64,000 nucleotides of DNA from Doryteuthis pealeii (lineage: Eukaryota > Mollusca > Cephalopoda > Myopsida > Loliginidae), in contig CM042157.1 in NCBI GenBank assembly GCA_023376005.1, positions 90,764,987 to 90,828,986 on the forward strand, written 5' to 3'. Within the stretch, counting starts at the first letter, position 1. Every line of letters starts with the position of its first letter. A program made the translations under genes and the position numbers. This document shows positions 10,413 through 20,863 of the stretch, in pieces. A model generated the notes under the pieces. It made no database searches, was not told the origin of the DNA, and was given only the letters and a program-made list of their open reading frames with translations.

Positions 10413-10665
10413 CAATAAGGTTGACTATATTTTCTTGGAGGCTGTTTTGTTATGGATAAATTCAGGGTGAATTTTCACTGCTGGATTCACATTTTGTATC
10501 CGCCCCCTGAATTATGGTGGCAGTGAATGGGCTAAGAATAGAAATTTATATTATTTCAAACTAACTTGATAAATAAAATTCCATAATTATTCAATGGCAT
10601 ATGTGAAAAAAACAAAAACAAATATAAATTTGGATTTTTACATCATTTTTCTATTTTTATGTTTC

Positions 10666-10815
10666 AGCTGATTTGGTTTGTTTGTTTGTTTTACGGCATA
10701 TCAACCTCAGTGGGTCATTTAATGCCGATAAAGTTTTGAAATAAATCAATTCTTAATGGATAATACAATTTTTTTATAAATACATTTTTCTATTTAACCC
10801 ATAGATGGGTGTTTC
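10666..10815 (+). repeat. R1 family 5' fragment
   Basis: Starts TGGTTTGTTTG...TTACGGCATATCAACCTCAG and stops after TTAACCCATAGATGGG, so only the first quarter of R1 is present. Confidence 0.85.
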
Positions 10816-11555
10816 AGCTGAGGAAAAAAAATAGAAATACAAAAATAATTTAGGTAGGTATTGACTATATCAGTATAATTTTATATCTTGTATTATCTTT
10901 ATAAAATTAGTTCTCAAATACACCAAAATCATGAAGCAAAATGTCTAGTTTGGTTTAAAAAAAATAATTTAGAAGAAAAATTTACAAGTGAAATATCAGT
11001 TGAGATGAGATTTGTCTAGAAAGAGCCAATAAGAATGAGAAGTGGCTGAAATAAAATTAAAGAACTGAAACAATAAGATTAAAATGAATTAAGAATTCAT
11101 TTAAACGTAAAAATGTTCATGTAATTCATGCTTTATTGAGTTTAAGATGAGCTAATATGATAATTATACTGAATGTTTTAAGAGGAGTGATGGGAACAAA
11201 ACCAAATATAGAAAAGTTATTGAATAAAATAACTGAGAAGTTAAGTGATTCAACCCCCTCCCCACTGCCCCCCCCCCCGAAATTAATGAATAGAAACAAA
11301 TCCAAAGCAATACTTTAAGTGGTTGGGAGCTCAGTGCTTAGAACAAATTTACTCCAAATAAAGTCTCGTAGCCCACTCACTTAAAAGGTTGCTAACAGAA
11401 CTTCACTATATTACATATGGATTCTAGAATGGACATTATTTAAAGTTAAGGACGTAGGGTCGCTTCATTAAAGTTTAGGAAAATTATTTGTAAGCAGTAC
11501 TTACCCATATGATTTACAGGTAGAAAGAAAGTTATTGTTAAAGAAGGCAATCTTA

Positions 11556-11560
<5 letters not shown>
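10816..11560. other. No recognisable feature
   Basis: AT-rich DNA with a C run near 11268. Nothing classified. Confidence 0.4.

Positions 11561-11616
<56 letters not shown>
11561..11616. repeat. (TA)n(TG)n compound microsatellite
   Basis: About 15 TA units followed directly by about 13 TG units. Confidence 0.95.
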
Positions 11617-11819
11617 TCAAACAAATTTGGTTAAAAATAATAGGATCCTTATTGTTTTGAAGTTTATTTTCTTGTTTTCTTGAATTGTCCGAAAGAGTTA
11701 TCATTAGTAAACCAAGTACTTTCGGTTCTTTTCTGAACCATTATCAAGGCTGTTTATCATTTGTGACTCTATGGCCACCATAGAGTCACATCATATTTAT
11801 AAAAATTTCTATTATCATC

Positions 11820-12050
11820 AAATTGTGATGACAGCATGGATTCCCATGTTTCTCTTGCCACTCATTCCTATCGGTCATTGTTCTTGTTTGTCTTACTTGG
11901 AAGGTTGTGAGATGGGAGATAAGTGTCTATACAGGTGCTATTTTATGGGATGCTGCTTTTAGGATGTGTTCAAGACAGAACACAATATCCTTGTCCTTGT
12001 GTATTTCCCATCTAGCTTTTCTCCAAGCGTTTCATTAAAGTCCAAAATAG
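11820..12050 (-). pseudogene. LINE RT C-terminal fragment (RTE/CR1-like family)
   Basis: The minus strand encodes GEKLDGKYTRTRILCSVLNT, then KQHPIK, HLYRHLSPISQPS, and finally GKRNMGIHAV. The same series (LDGxYTRMLxAVLN..W.QHPTK..LYG.LPPIS) is seen in fragments at 28565-29046 and 35440-36008. Stops and frameshifts make it a pseudogene. This is the region after the RT catalytic core; nothing upstream of it remains here. Confidence 0.72.
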
Positions 12051-12417
12051 CAATGAAAATAGAGAAAATTCTCTATAATTAGAATTTATTAGCTACCACC
12101 ATTCAGTAGATTAAAGTGAGAGTGAATGAAGACTCAATATTAATAGTATTAAGTTTGAAAATTAGACTGAAAATTGCTTTATTCTCTAGGAACATTTTAA
12201 AAATATTGTGTTAAAAATCTCACTTCAATGTGTCATTTTTGCTGTGTTACAATAACATAGAAAAATCAGATCATTCTAATATAGATAACACACACACACA
12301 CACATATAGTTATAAGACAAACTGAAAGGTAACACTTGCTAAAAACTGTTTTAAAATGAAAGATCTTTAAACATCCTTAAGACAGAGACTTTTCATTTCA
12401 ATTTTCATACCCTCTCC
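12051..12417. other. No recognisable feature
   Basis: AT-rich, with a short (CA)n run at 12288-12304. Confidence 0.45.
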
Positions 12418-12422
12418 CAGAC

Positions 12423-12733
12423 TGTTACAATTTTATGGGCCATCCTGTAGGCCTTAAGCAAGAGCACTGGTCCAGTGGAATTGGATCCTTGGTAGTCCTC
12501 TGATAATTAATCTTTTTGTTCTTCTGGTAAAGAGTCCTCAGTTCCTTCATCAATGGTCGTAAGTTCCTCCTCAATGATTGCAAGTGAACTGTGGCAAGTA
12601 TCAGTGTTTAAGTAGTGAATCAGCCACGCATTATGGTTGTTGATTGGCCGGATGAATAAACCACATGACCTTGGCTAGTCTATAAATCCAGGTGGGGAAT
12701 TGGAGCACACCTTATATACAAAATATTCCAACA
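12423..12733 (+). mobile_element. Solo LTR, family L1a, with 5-bp target duplication
   Basis: The 311-bp unit begins TGTTACAATTTTATGGGCC and ends ATATTCCAACA (TG...CA). CAGAC lies on both sides (12418-12422 and 12734-12738), an exact 5-bp duplication as made by LTR-retrotransposon integrases. A TATA box is present in TAGTCTATAAATCCAGG. A diverged second copy lies inverted at 18857-19247. No internal retrotransposon coding is adjacent, so it is a solo LTR left by recombination. Confidence 0.88.
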
Positions 12734-12770
12734 CAGACCCATGGATTTGTGCCATATAACAGTAATAATA

Positions 12771-13460
12771 GGGTGAGTCAAAAGTTTTGTAATATTTTGG
12801 TAACATGAGGCACAATGTAACAGCTCCAGATACTTTTGCCAAGGTCATGAAGGTCACAAACTACACTGAACTGTCAGATGCCTATGGGGAATATAAAATG
12901 AGGAGATGAAGAGAGATAAAAAGACACAACTGTTTCGATGGAGACTTTATTGATTAGACTGTTAACTCTGGACGCCAGAGTCCAGACACTCAGAACTTTC
13001 TATTTATTTATTTAATTTTGATTTAATTTAATTTTATTTAAATCCCCACATGCCAAGCTCACCTGATACTCTCCAAGTGCTACTCACCAGATCTGCCTCT
13101 ATGGCTTAGAGCATTGTCTCAGAATCCATGGTTGTAGCCTAGCTGAACTTACCTGATCGCCGAGGTTATTGCAACCCGAGTAAAATCTCTTGGACCATCT
13201 TGTTAATGTATTGTGATCAACTGTGTCTTCTTCACCTTTTACATAACAAATGTTTTTGGTTGCTCCCATTGTGGCATTATGACCCAGTTTGAATTTGTTG
13301 CACATTCACCTGTGCAGTTTTCAAATCACACATGGGGGTGAAGCAATGTACAACATGTCAGCGTACCAACTACCACAATACTAACAATCACAATGGGTAC
13401 CTATTAACTGCTTTGGTCATGTGATGTACACTCTGCCAACTAGCATGTACCAAAATATTG
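12771..13460 (-). pseudogene. Mini-mariner, copy 1 (DNA-binding half only)
   Basis: On the minus strand it encodes CNKFKLGHNATMGATKNI, then DTVDHNTLTRWSKRF, the first-HTH region of a mariner-family transposase. Near the 3' end it reads LHDLGKSIWSCYIVPHVTKI and ILQNF stop, after which the terminal sequence TTTTGACTCACC follows at once. The catalytic domain is absent although both ends are present. A segment of about 150 bp (roughly 12882-13030, containing GGAC-GCC-AGAGTCC) looks like a later insertion. Its right end abuts the next copy. Confidence 0.7.
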
Positions 13461-13960
13461 AATGAGTCAAAAGTTTTGCAATACTGGCAGCTCCAGATGC
13501 TTTTGCAGAGGTTGTTGAACCACACTGGACTGTGAGATTTTAAGCTCGCATGATACTCTCCCAGTGCTACTCACCGGATTTGTCTACATAGTTCTATGGT
13601 TTTTGGCCTACCTGACTTTCCCTTGTCGTCGAGGTTCTTGTAATCTGAGGAAAATTTCTTCAACCATCTTGTTACTGTAGTGTGATCGACTGTGTCTTCA
13701 TCTTTCACATAACCAATATTTTTGGTTGATTCCGTAGTATTATGGTCCAGTTTAAACTTGTAAAGCATAAGTTTCTGAATTAGACTATGTTGTATGTTCA
13801 TCTATGCATCTTTTAAATCACATACACAGTGATACAATGCACAATGTGTCAGTGCAACAACTATCAAAATCCTACTAACCATAGTGGGTACCTTTCACTG
13901 TTTGAATTGCTTCAGTTAAGTAATATAGTATGAATTAAAATATTGCGAATTTTTTTATTT
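13461..13960 (-). pseudogene. Mini-mariner, copy 2
   Basis: An open stretch on the minus strand (13571-13801) encodes NIQHSLIQKLMLYKFKLDHN, DTVDHTTVTRWLKKF and GKSGRPKT, i.e. the mariner HTH and GRPKT linker. As in copy 1, the catalytic domain is missing and the terminal TTTTGACTCATT follows soon after. The two copies stand in tandem, end to end. Confidence 0.72.
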
Positions 13961-14221
13961 CTTCCACCACTGTATTTCTTTTTGTTTTTAAATGATGATA
14001 GCAGATATTTTAGTTAGTAACAGAGAGAATAAATAAACAGTAATTTTAAGGTTTTAATATTGTTAATTAAATTTTTAGAAAAGTAAAATTTGCAATTAGT
14101 AAATGATTCCCACAATTTAAATCTGCCATTTCTTTATGTTAAACTCATTAGTAAATAACTCATTAAAAATTATTTATAAAACATATGAAGAAAGAAAATT
14201 ATTTGTATTTAAGCTGTAAAT

Positions 14222-14727
14222 TTAAAAAGAAAAAGAGGAGAAGAAAGAGAAGAAAAAAGAGAAGAAGAAAAAAGAGGAGAAGAAAAAAGAGGAGAAGGAG
14301 AAAAAAGAGGAGAAGGAGAAAAAAGAGGAGAAGAAAAAAGAGGAGAAGGAGAAAAAAGAGGAGAAGAAAAAAGAGAAGAGGAAAGAGGAAGAAAAAGAAA
14401 GAGAAGGAGAAGAAAGAGAAGGAGAAGAAAGAGAAGAGAAGAAAGAGAAGGAGAAGAAAGAGAAGGAGAAGAAAGAGAAGGAGAAGAAAGAGAAGGAGAA
14501 GAAAGAGGAGGAGAAGAAAGAGGAGGAGAAGAAAGAGGAGGAGAAAAAAAGAAAAGAAAAAAAGAGAAGAAAAGAGAAGAAAAAAAAGAGAGAAAAAGAA
14601 GAGAGGAGAAAAAAAGAAGAGAAAAAAAGAGAAGAAAAAAAAGAGAAGAAAAAAAGAGAAGAAAAAAAAAAGAAAAAAAGAGAAGAAAAAAAGAAAAAAA
14701 AGAGAAGAAAAAAAGAAGAAAAAAGTC
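14222..14727. repeat. 500-bp polypurine tract (GA-rich)
   Basis: Almost only A and G on the plus strand, in irregular AAG, GAG, GGAGAA and GAAAAAA units. The open frames across it (Lys/Arg/Glu-rich or Phe/Leu-rich) are compositional artefacts. Confidence 0.97.
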
Positions 14728-15296
14728 TTATTGCCTATTATTCTAAAAATGCTTGAAACTACCATATCATTATAATGGAGATTATGTATGTCTGCAACCA
14801 AAACTATATCACTACTAATGTCACAATTCCCTTAGCTATTTACATTATAGTCTCAATGATTATTAAAAAATCCTTATTTAATCTTAATTAGCATCTTATT
14901 TATTGATGTCTATTAAAGTTTAGTTGAGTTAGATTTGCTTCAAAATCCTACAATGTGTATTATAAGAAATTACTAAGATAAAGGTTTTCATACTGGTCTT
15001 AACAAAACCAGGTTTATTAAATAATTACTTGGTGTTACTGATTTCTAATATTATTGTTTTATTTTCAAACATATTAAAAGCAATGGTATGGATAATATCA
15101 TTAAGAAATTATTTGATATAAAATTAAAATAATGTTTTTATAGGCATTCTTATTCAGTTTTAATAGTCATTCTAATTTAATGTTTTATTACATCAAAAAA
15201 TAAATATGTGTACCTGGATGGCACAAGTATTTTTGATAGTTACTGTAACTAAAATTTCACAAGCAGACATGTGAAAATATCTTATATAGGTCCATT
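14728..15296. other. No recognisable feature
   Basis: AT-rich DNA without repeats I could classify. Confidence 0.4.
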
Positions 15297-15770
15297 GTTT
15301 TTTTTGTTTGTTTTTTTTTATGGCATATCAACCTCAGTGGGTCATTTAATGTTTTTAACGTTTTTAAATAAAGTAATTATTTATTGGATACTCAATTTTG
15401 TTTATAAACTCATGTTTTTCTATTTAACCCATACAGATAATACCACTCCGGGTCAGAGTGGACCAGGAAGCAGTGATGATGAAGGGGTGATCCACATTCC
15501 CCATACCTCCAAAACTGGAACCTCACCATCAGATAGAGTTTAACGTCATTCCCAGGACATGTAGACCCGCAGCCACCACCTTCTAGCACCCATATGATAA
15601 AAAGGGTTGGGGCTTGCCATAAGGGCAATAGGGTTGGGACAATCATATAGGTGCTAGGGCTTGACGTGACCAGCCGATTGATCAGAGGGGGCCTCTCCAA
15701 CCGCCCGTCTAGCCTAAGTAAGGGTCTAAGTGGAGTGTTACAGGTCATGGATTGCTCATCCACCGAAAAT
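15297..15770 (+). repeat. R1 family copy
   Basis: Runs from the GCATATCAACCTCAGTGGGT start through TACTACTCCGGGTCAGAGTGG-type sequence to TCATGGATTGCTCATCCACC. The internal inverted repeat CTAGCACCCATATGAT / ATCATATAGGTGCTAG is intact. The 3' quarter is missing. Confidence 0.85.
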
Positions 15771-16080
15771 ATTTTATGATGAACAAAAGAAAATATATAT
15801 TTGTGTCACTATCAATATTCACTTATAATCTTTTTTTCAACTAAAGTGAAAGTGGATAAAAAAGATTTTTTTTTTTAAATGTAAAAACTACCTAATGAAT
15901 GTTAATTTATAATGATTATCATTAAAAACTATTTTGTCTTGGACAAAATGAGGTTGCCTTATAACTCAGATGTAATCTGAAATAGAATTTAAAAAATACT
16001 TTCACTTTGTGAAATATAAAAATTCTTATCTCAAGCTTATGAGTAACTATAATCACTTCCTATTCCCTAACATATTTATA
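15771..16080. other. No recognisable feature
   Basis: AT-rich spacer. Confidence 0.45.
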
Positions 16081-16695
16081 TCATCAGTACAAGCTATGGT
16101 GCGGCCACACTTGGAGTTTGCATCACCAGTCTGGAACCCCTATCTTGCCTAGAATATTAACCTCCTAGAAACTGTACAGAGACGTGCAACCAAATGAATA
16201 CCCTCCATCAGGCATCTGCCATACTCTGAACGTCTCGCTGCCCTGGGAATGGATTCATTGAAACTTCGGTGTCTGGCAACTGACCTGGTAAACGCTCATA
16301 AGGTCATTAATCATCTTAACAACAGCAACCTTGAGCACCTTTTTGATCTCCATCTTTCTAACACACATGGGCATGCCTACAAAGTCAGAAAACAGCACTG
16401 CTCACATGACTTTCAGAAACATTTTTTCATGCTCAGAGTTGCGGAGACATGGAATAAACTGCCCGCGTCTGTTGTAGGCTGCCGAAGCACTGAATCTTTC
16501 AAAGCCTCCATGCTTCCTGTAGTCCGCCGACACTATACCTGATGCCCCTCTCCACATACATATGCACACAACACACATACATGCATATTACTACTGTAAA
16601 TGTTCCTGACACTAATACTTTATTCTGTGTACTTGACATGAGACTTTGATTTGTGGTGCACCTGAGCACTGTACACAATAAATTTCATTATTATT
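16081..16695 (+). pseudogene. LINE RT C-terminus and 3' tail
   Basis: The frame reads RPHLEFASPVWNPY, LLETVQRRATK, then from 16249 an open run with ERLAALGMDSLKLRCLATDL just before and within it, and near the end AETWNKLPASVV and STESFKASM. This is the thumb/C-terminal signature of jockey/CR1/RTE-type LINEs (PHLEYasxvWnP, LExVQRRaTK, WNxLPxxVV). Two stops lie before the open run. After the stop come (CA)-rich sequence and a tail CAATAAATTTCATTATTATT. Truncated at its 5' end. Confidence 0.82.
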
Positions 16696-16699
16696 ATTA

Positions 16700-16800
16700 T
16701 CATGTCGTGCTGATAGCATGGATTCCCTTGACTATCTTGCTATTGGTTCCTATCAGCCATCGCTCCTGGTGGGTCCTGTAGACAGTACTCAGTGTCTACA
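16700..16800 (-). pseudogene. 3' end of a second LINE, tail to tail with the previous
   Basis: Minus-strand reading gives ERWLIGTNSKIVKGIHAIST followed by stop and a (TAA)n tail, the closing segment of the family at 11820-12050. Both LINE tails meet in one ATT/TAA microsatellite at 16685-16705. Confidence 0.55.
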
Positions 16801-17164
16801 CATAGCTGATGAATGTATATTATAATAATCCAATTTTAATATGAATGTTACTATAAAACAGAAAATAACACATCAAAGAATTTTGTTAGCATAATAACAT
16901 TAAAATGATCTCACCAGAGAATAAAGCAACTTGCAGCTTAATAGTGTGGAATCTAGATTTATGCTCAACCAAAGCATCATAATTTCTCAAGGGAGATAAT
17001 TATTGAATAGAAATTATTAATACTTAATTGATAATATAAATTCTGTAAAGTTGATGCAACTCAACATTGATATTATTGGGTGCTAAAAGGGACCTTTAAG
17101 CAAGTTAACCATAAAGAAGGCTTTTAAAAAACTTTTCTTTAAAACTACACCATATACCTGTATA
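16801..17164. other. No recognisable feature
   Basis: AT-rich spacer. Confidence 0.45.
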
Positions 17165-17275
17165 ACTAAGGTTGCACCCACGGACAACAGGTGGCCCCAT
17201 TGGGAGAGTCTTACCCCTCTGCAGAGGTGCAGTTGGTGCATTCTAACGCCCCACCGACAGGGTGGAAAAGGAAGC
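17165..17275 (+). repeat. R1 family 3' fragment
   Basis: Matches the R1 end: CACGGACAACAGGTGGCCCC ... CAGAGGTGCAGTTGGTGCAT ... CGACAGGGTGG. Confidence 0.8.
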
Positions 17276-17286
17276 CAGACTGAATG

Positions 17287-17742
17287 TATTTGGTTAGTTG
17301 GTTGATTTTACAGCATGTCAACCCCTGTTTTTATTATTTCATACTAAAGTCGGTCTGACAAAAAATATTTTCACAATTGTTTTATACAGGTAAACACTTC
17401 ATACTTAGTTGGAATATCAATATTTTAAGAACCTATGTAATTCAAAATAATTTTAAACATTATCTCAAACAGATCTATTTGACCAATAAATGGGATCCTA
17501 ATATCACTCCAGGTTAATAGTGGACTTCAGTGTAATGGCAATGAAGAAATGATTCCACACTCCCCAGAGCTCCAGAAGTGGAACCTCATCACTGATGCAG
17601 TTTAGTGCATACCCAAGACTCCCCTTTTTTTGGTGGGAGTCTTCTGGGAGTAATGACAATAAAGGAATACTCCTCACTCCCAGAGCTCCAGAAGTGGAAC
17701 CTCATCACTGGATGCAGTTTAGTGTCATATCCAGGATACTAA
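17287..17742 (+). repeat. Diverged R1-related copy with internal duplication
   Basis: Begins TTGATTTTACAGCATGTCAA and continues through a TTTGACCAATAAATGGGATCC block. The segment CCAGAGCTCCAGAAGTGGAA is repeated twice about 110 bp apart. A related variant lies at 48370-48515, suggesting a second R1 subfamily. Confidence 0.65.
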
Positions 17743-18104
17743 TGTATTTAGTGAAATGCATACCTTTACCAAGGTGGAAAAAATCTATGCCATTTTTACA
17801 CTCTTTATTTTAGTAACAAGATTATGGAAAAACAAATTGGTGGTGCCTCAGTCTATACACTGTCTGTATCATTATCTATAAAGACAACTGTGTGTATCAG
17901 ATAAAAAGTTGTGCTAAGAGTGATGGATCCACCAAAATCAATATGTTCCTTCCTTGATAACATGATTGCACACAGTTTATTTCATGGCAAGCTGGTTATT
18001 ATTATGGGACATAGATTGATCACAGACATAAGGTAGATAAAGATTAATCATAATAAAATAAAATAAAACAAAAAAAAAAACTGTCTCATTGTGGATTTTG
18101 CTGT
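17743..18104. other. No recognisable feature
   Basis: AT-rich spacer ending in an A run. Confidence 0.4.
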
Positions 18105-18345
18105 GCTACAGGGTGAAGGTCAAAGATGAAAAGCTGGACAAATACCTTGATAGAGCTGAAAAGGCTGTGGCACATGAAATTAATGGTAATACCAATCATA
18201 GTTGGAGTACTTGGAACAAGAACCTGAATGAGAGACTCGATGGACTGGTGATAAAAGGAAGAATAGAAACCATCCAGATTACAGCACTACTAAAATTGGC
18301 CAGGATAGCTGGAGTACTATTGACCAGTGAAAAGCCACTAGTTAG
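18105..18345 (+). pseudogene. LINE C-terminal fragment (V-K-V-K-D-E type)
   Basis: The open frame encodes YRVKVKDEKLDKYLDRA, then NKNLNERLDGLVIKGRIET, then IQITALLKLARIAG. This follows the extreme C-terminus of a LINE polyprotein (D-E-K-x-x-K-Y-x-D-L-A...L-x-x-L-x-I...Q-x-T-A-L-L-x-x-A-R-I-L). The canonical V-V-V-G-A-L-G segment between is decayed. Only this end is present. Confidence 0.7.
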
Positions 18346-18491
18346 AACAGGTATGAAACTTGCAAGAAGTAAAATGATAAAATTTGGAAGAAGAAAAAAA
18401 AATAGAATTTTTTTTTTTTTTTTAAGATAAAAATTTTCCCGGACACAATGTTGAAGTAACACATTTGATGAATATCGCTACCTCTTACAGA

Positions 18492-18801
18492 GATGCTGAT
18501 AGGTACATGTTCTGCATCACTGATGCATAAAAATCTAAAAGGACACAGAAAAATCATATCCACGAGTCCCAGTATTTCTTTTTCTACTCCGTCCATTTCC
18601 AGCTAACTGTAAATACATTTCAATATTTTCTTGGAAACAAATTACACCCTATGGGTTATAAGGTAGGGCTTAGATGGCTTTAGTTGTTCATAGATAAAAA
18701 CTCTACAATTTATTAAGAAACTTGAATATTTTTCGGGGATTCATTCAAATCAAATCCGTGCATTCCAGGACGACGCACTAAATTAAAAAGCTATCAGCAT
18801 C
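18492..18801. mobile_element. MITE family D, copy 1
   Basis: GATGCTGATAG and CTATCAGCATC are the outer ends. The interior, including TGTAAATACATTTCAA and GCATTCCAGGACGACGCACT, is shared with the copy at 29371-29652. Confidence 0.75.
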
Positions 18802-18856
18802 ACTGGTCATTTCACTGTACTCAAAACAGCTTATGATTCTGGTTATTTTGTGCTTT

Positions 18857-19247
18857 TGTTGGAATATTTCAATATAAGATGTGCTCTAATTCCATACCTG
18901 GATTTATAGACTAGCCATGGTCACATGATTGACTCCTGTAGCCAATCACTAAACATACTGCGTGACTGATAGAATACATACCCCCCCCCCACACACACTG
19001 GTCATAATTACAATTGCACTCTTTGAGGACGGACATAGGATTGCCGGATCTTTACCAATACTCAGGAAGGACTTATACGATTACCAGAGTAACCAAAGGA
19101 TTCATTATCAAAGGACTCTATACCAGTAACTGAGAACACTTTAGTAACCAAAGGATTTAATATCAAGGGACTCTTTATCAAGGATCCAATTCCACTGGAT
19201 AAGCGCTTCTGCTTTAAGGCCAAAGAATGGCCCTTAAAACCGTAACA
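18857..19247 (-). mobile_element. Solo LTR, family L1a, copy 2
   Basis: On the minus strand it begins TGTTACGGTTTTAAGGGCC and ends ATATTCCAACA, with CCAGTGGAATTGGATCCTTG and the TATA region TAGTCTATAAATCCAGGT shared with the copy at 12423-12733. It has expanded internal repeats (ATTAAATCCTTTGGTTACT units) and a C run. Flanks do not show a target duplication. Confidence 0.75.
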
Positions 19248-19457
19248 TATACACTTAAGAACCAATATTTTTTCCTAAGTGATGAAACAGTTCTGCCACA
19301 GATACCTAAACTGTGTTTAGAAAAATAGAATAGGTTGTTGATAGTATGGTATCTTGAATACAATAAAAACTTGCAAAAAATATCAACTATTTTTACCTAA
19401 CTGGTAAGTCTAAGATGCATAGATGTTATCTAGGTAGTAAAAACCGCAAACACTTAC

Positions 19458-19520
19458 CTAAACAATCATCTTCGTCTTCATCATCCCCTTCATCTGATGA
19501 ACCATATCCATTTGCAGTTG
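19458..19520 (-). CDS. Candidate 63-nt acidic exon of an unrecognised minus-strand gene
   Basis: Minus-strand sequence shows a strong acceptor (CCTCTTTTTAG) before and a consensus donor (GTAAGTG) after. One frame is open: after two bases finishing a codon it encodes TANGYGSSDEGDDEDEDDCL and leaves a single G. The other two frames stop (the first only at the exon end). Codons are not repetitive (GAT/GAA/GAC mixed), unlike a microsatellite. The single G joins with AT from the exon at 6761-6789 to give Asp, so the two exons are phase-compatible across a ~12.7-kb intron. An acidic linker of an intracellular or secreted protein is plausible; the family is not recognised. The sequence around it is not a repeat seen elsewhere in the window. 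Confidence 0.68.
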   Translation of the reverse strand, partial: QLQMDMVHQMKGMMKTKMIV

Positions 19521-19678
19521 CTAAAAAGAGGAAAAAAGTTCAATGAGAATTGCCATAAAATCATTTATCTATGCACAATATTTTATTTGTAGTCATTTTC
19601 AGAGCATTAATTTTCATCAATTTCTAAAGATTGCTGAAAGAATAGAAAGCATATTAAATCAAATATACATATAAAGGG

Positions 19679-19740
19679 CCGGGTTAGCTCAGTCGGTATA
19701 GCGTTTGGCTAGAAACCACAAGCCAGAATAGAAGGGTGTC
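19679..19740 (+). mobile_element. SINE family S1, 5' fragment
   Basis: Contains GTTAGCTCAGTCGGTATAGC and GGCTAGAAACCACAAG, the tRNA-like head of S1, then breaks off. Confidence 0.8.
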
Positions 19741-20009
19741 CCTGACCTTTGTTTGTCTTCAAGGCTGGTATCACCTTCCTTGAAATATCTGAACTACTTT
19801 TGTGCCACACGTTCATTGACAGTTCCTGGACCTTCCACATCATTAATTTCTTTTACTGTTGCCCTTGTACTTGGTCCTTTTTTTTCCACAGGTAGTGCAA
19901 AATAGATTTAATTGCAATTTTTTTTTACCAATCATTATCCAAAGTGTAAAATGATTGGACAAGTTGACAAAAATCAGTGAAAATCCGGAAAAAAAACTTT
20001 TAACTCAAC

Positions 20010-20011
<2 letters not shown>

Positions 20012-20040
<29 letters not shown>
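20012..20040. repeat. (TA)n array
   Basis: About 14 TA units directly before a SINE. Confidence 0.9.
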
Positions 20041-20043
<3 letters not shown>

Positions 20044-20296
20044 GGCCAAGTTAGCTCAGTCGGTAGAGTGTTCGGCTAGAAACCACAAGGTTCCTAGTTC
20101 GATACCGGTCCTCGCCAACTCAGCGTTATGAGTAGCACAGGGATCTGTGCGGTAAAGTAAGGAGCTGATGGTAGGTGTGGAGCTCCACCTCAGATGCCAA
20201 AAAACAATCTCCTTAGTCTAGCGCTATTGAAAAGGGGATAGACTCCCTCGATGACCGGCTGATACTGACTTTAGGCCGCCCCGACGACTTTACTTA
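20041..20296 (+). mobile_element. tRNA-derived SINE family S1, full copy
   Basis: The head GTTAGCTCAGTCGGTAGAG (A box) and TAGTTCGATACCGG (B box) resembles a Lys- or Arg-type tRNA. The body includes ATGAGTAGCACAGGGATCTG, CGGTAAAGTAAGGAGCTGAT and GAAAAGGGGATAGACTCCC, and the end GCCGCCCCGACGACTTTACT. Nine copies or fragments lie in the window, seven on the minus strand. This one is a good reference for the family. Confidence 0.92.
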
Positions 20297-20386
20297 TATA
20301 CATATACATATACACACACACAGTGTTCAAAATGTTTGATATCATTTGAGACGTACAGTGTGTTTCAGAACATTGATATCATTTCC

Positions 20387-20860
20387 ATAATCTAATAACT
20401 TGACCAATTCAATCAAATGATTTTTATTATTATTTATATTTTTTGCTTGAAGGCAATTATAATGCGTATATCGTATAAAATTCGATAATTATTGAAAAGA
20501 ATCATGACAAGCGAACTCGGCAAATATCGCGCCCACGTAGAACATCGTACAGCTGTTTCAACTTCATTAAGTCTCATCAGCGATGTATACATTGCTGATG
20601 AGACTTAATAAATAATACACTTTCCTCAACAATGCTTCTAAAGCAAATTATCAAATCTCATCAAATAATCTTAAATTTTAACAGCATGTGTACAGAACTC
20701 AAAATTATGTGTTTAATGTATAAACACCTTTTCTTTTCTAGTGAATGTCATTTTTAAACCTGAAAAGAAAAAAATCATAAACAAAAGAATTTTGAGTTCC
20801 TTCTACACATGCTGTTAAAATCTGAGATCATTTGGATGAGAATTGGTCAAGTTATTAGAT

Positions 20861-20863
<3 letters not shown>
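20387..20863. repeat. Nested palindromes
   Basis: Outer arms: ATAATCTAATAACTTGACCA at 20387 and its complement ending at 20863. Inner arms: TTTTAACAGCATGTGTACAG (20676) and CTACACATGCTGTTAAAA (20803). A separate near-perfect 42-bp hairpin, arms AAGTCTCATCAGC / GCTGATGAGACTT, sits at 20567-20608. The structure suggests a foldback-type element; no coding is seen. Confidence 0.8.

Noticed and set aside
14185..14801. Open frames of about 200 codons on both strands, Lys/Arg-rich or Phe-rich
   Set aside because: They only reflect a polypurine tract; composition is two-letter and no start context, domain or splice signal supports coding.
20041..20115. Possible functional tRNA gene
   Set aside because: The acceptor stem does not pair, and the same head recurs in nine diverged SINE copies.
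20567..20608. CTGATGAG motifs suggesting a hammerhead ribozyme
   Set aside because: The required CGAAAC partner and three-helix layout are absent; the motif is part of a simple hairpin.
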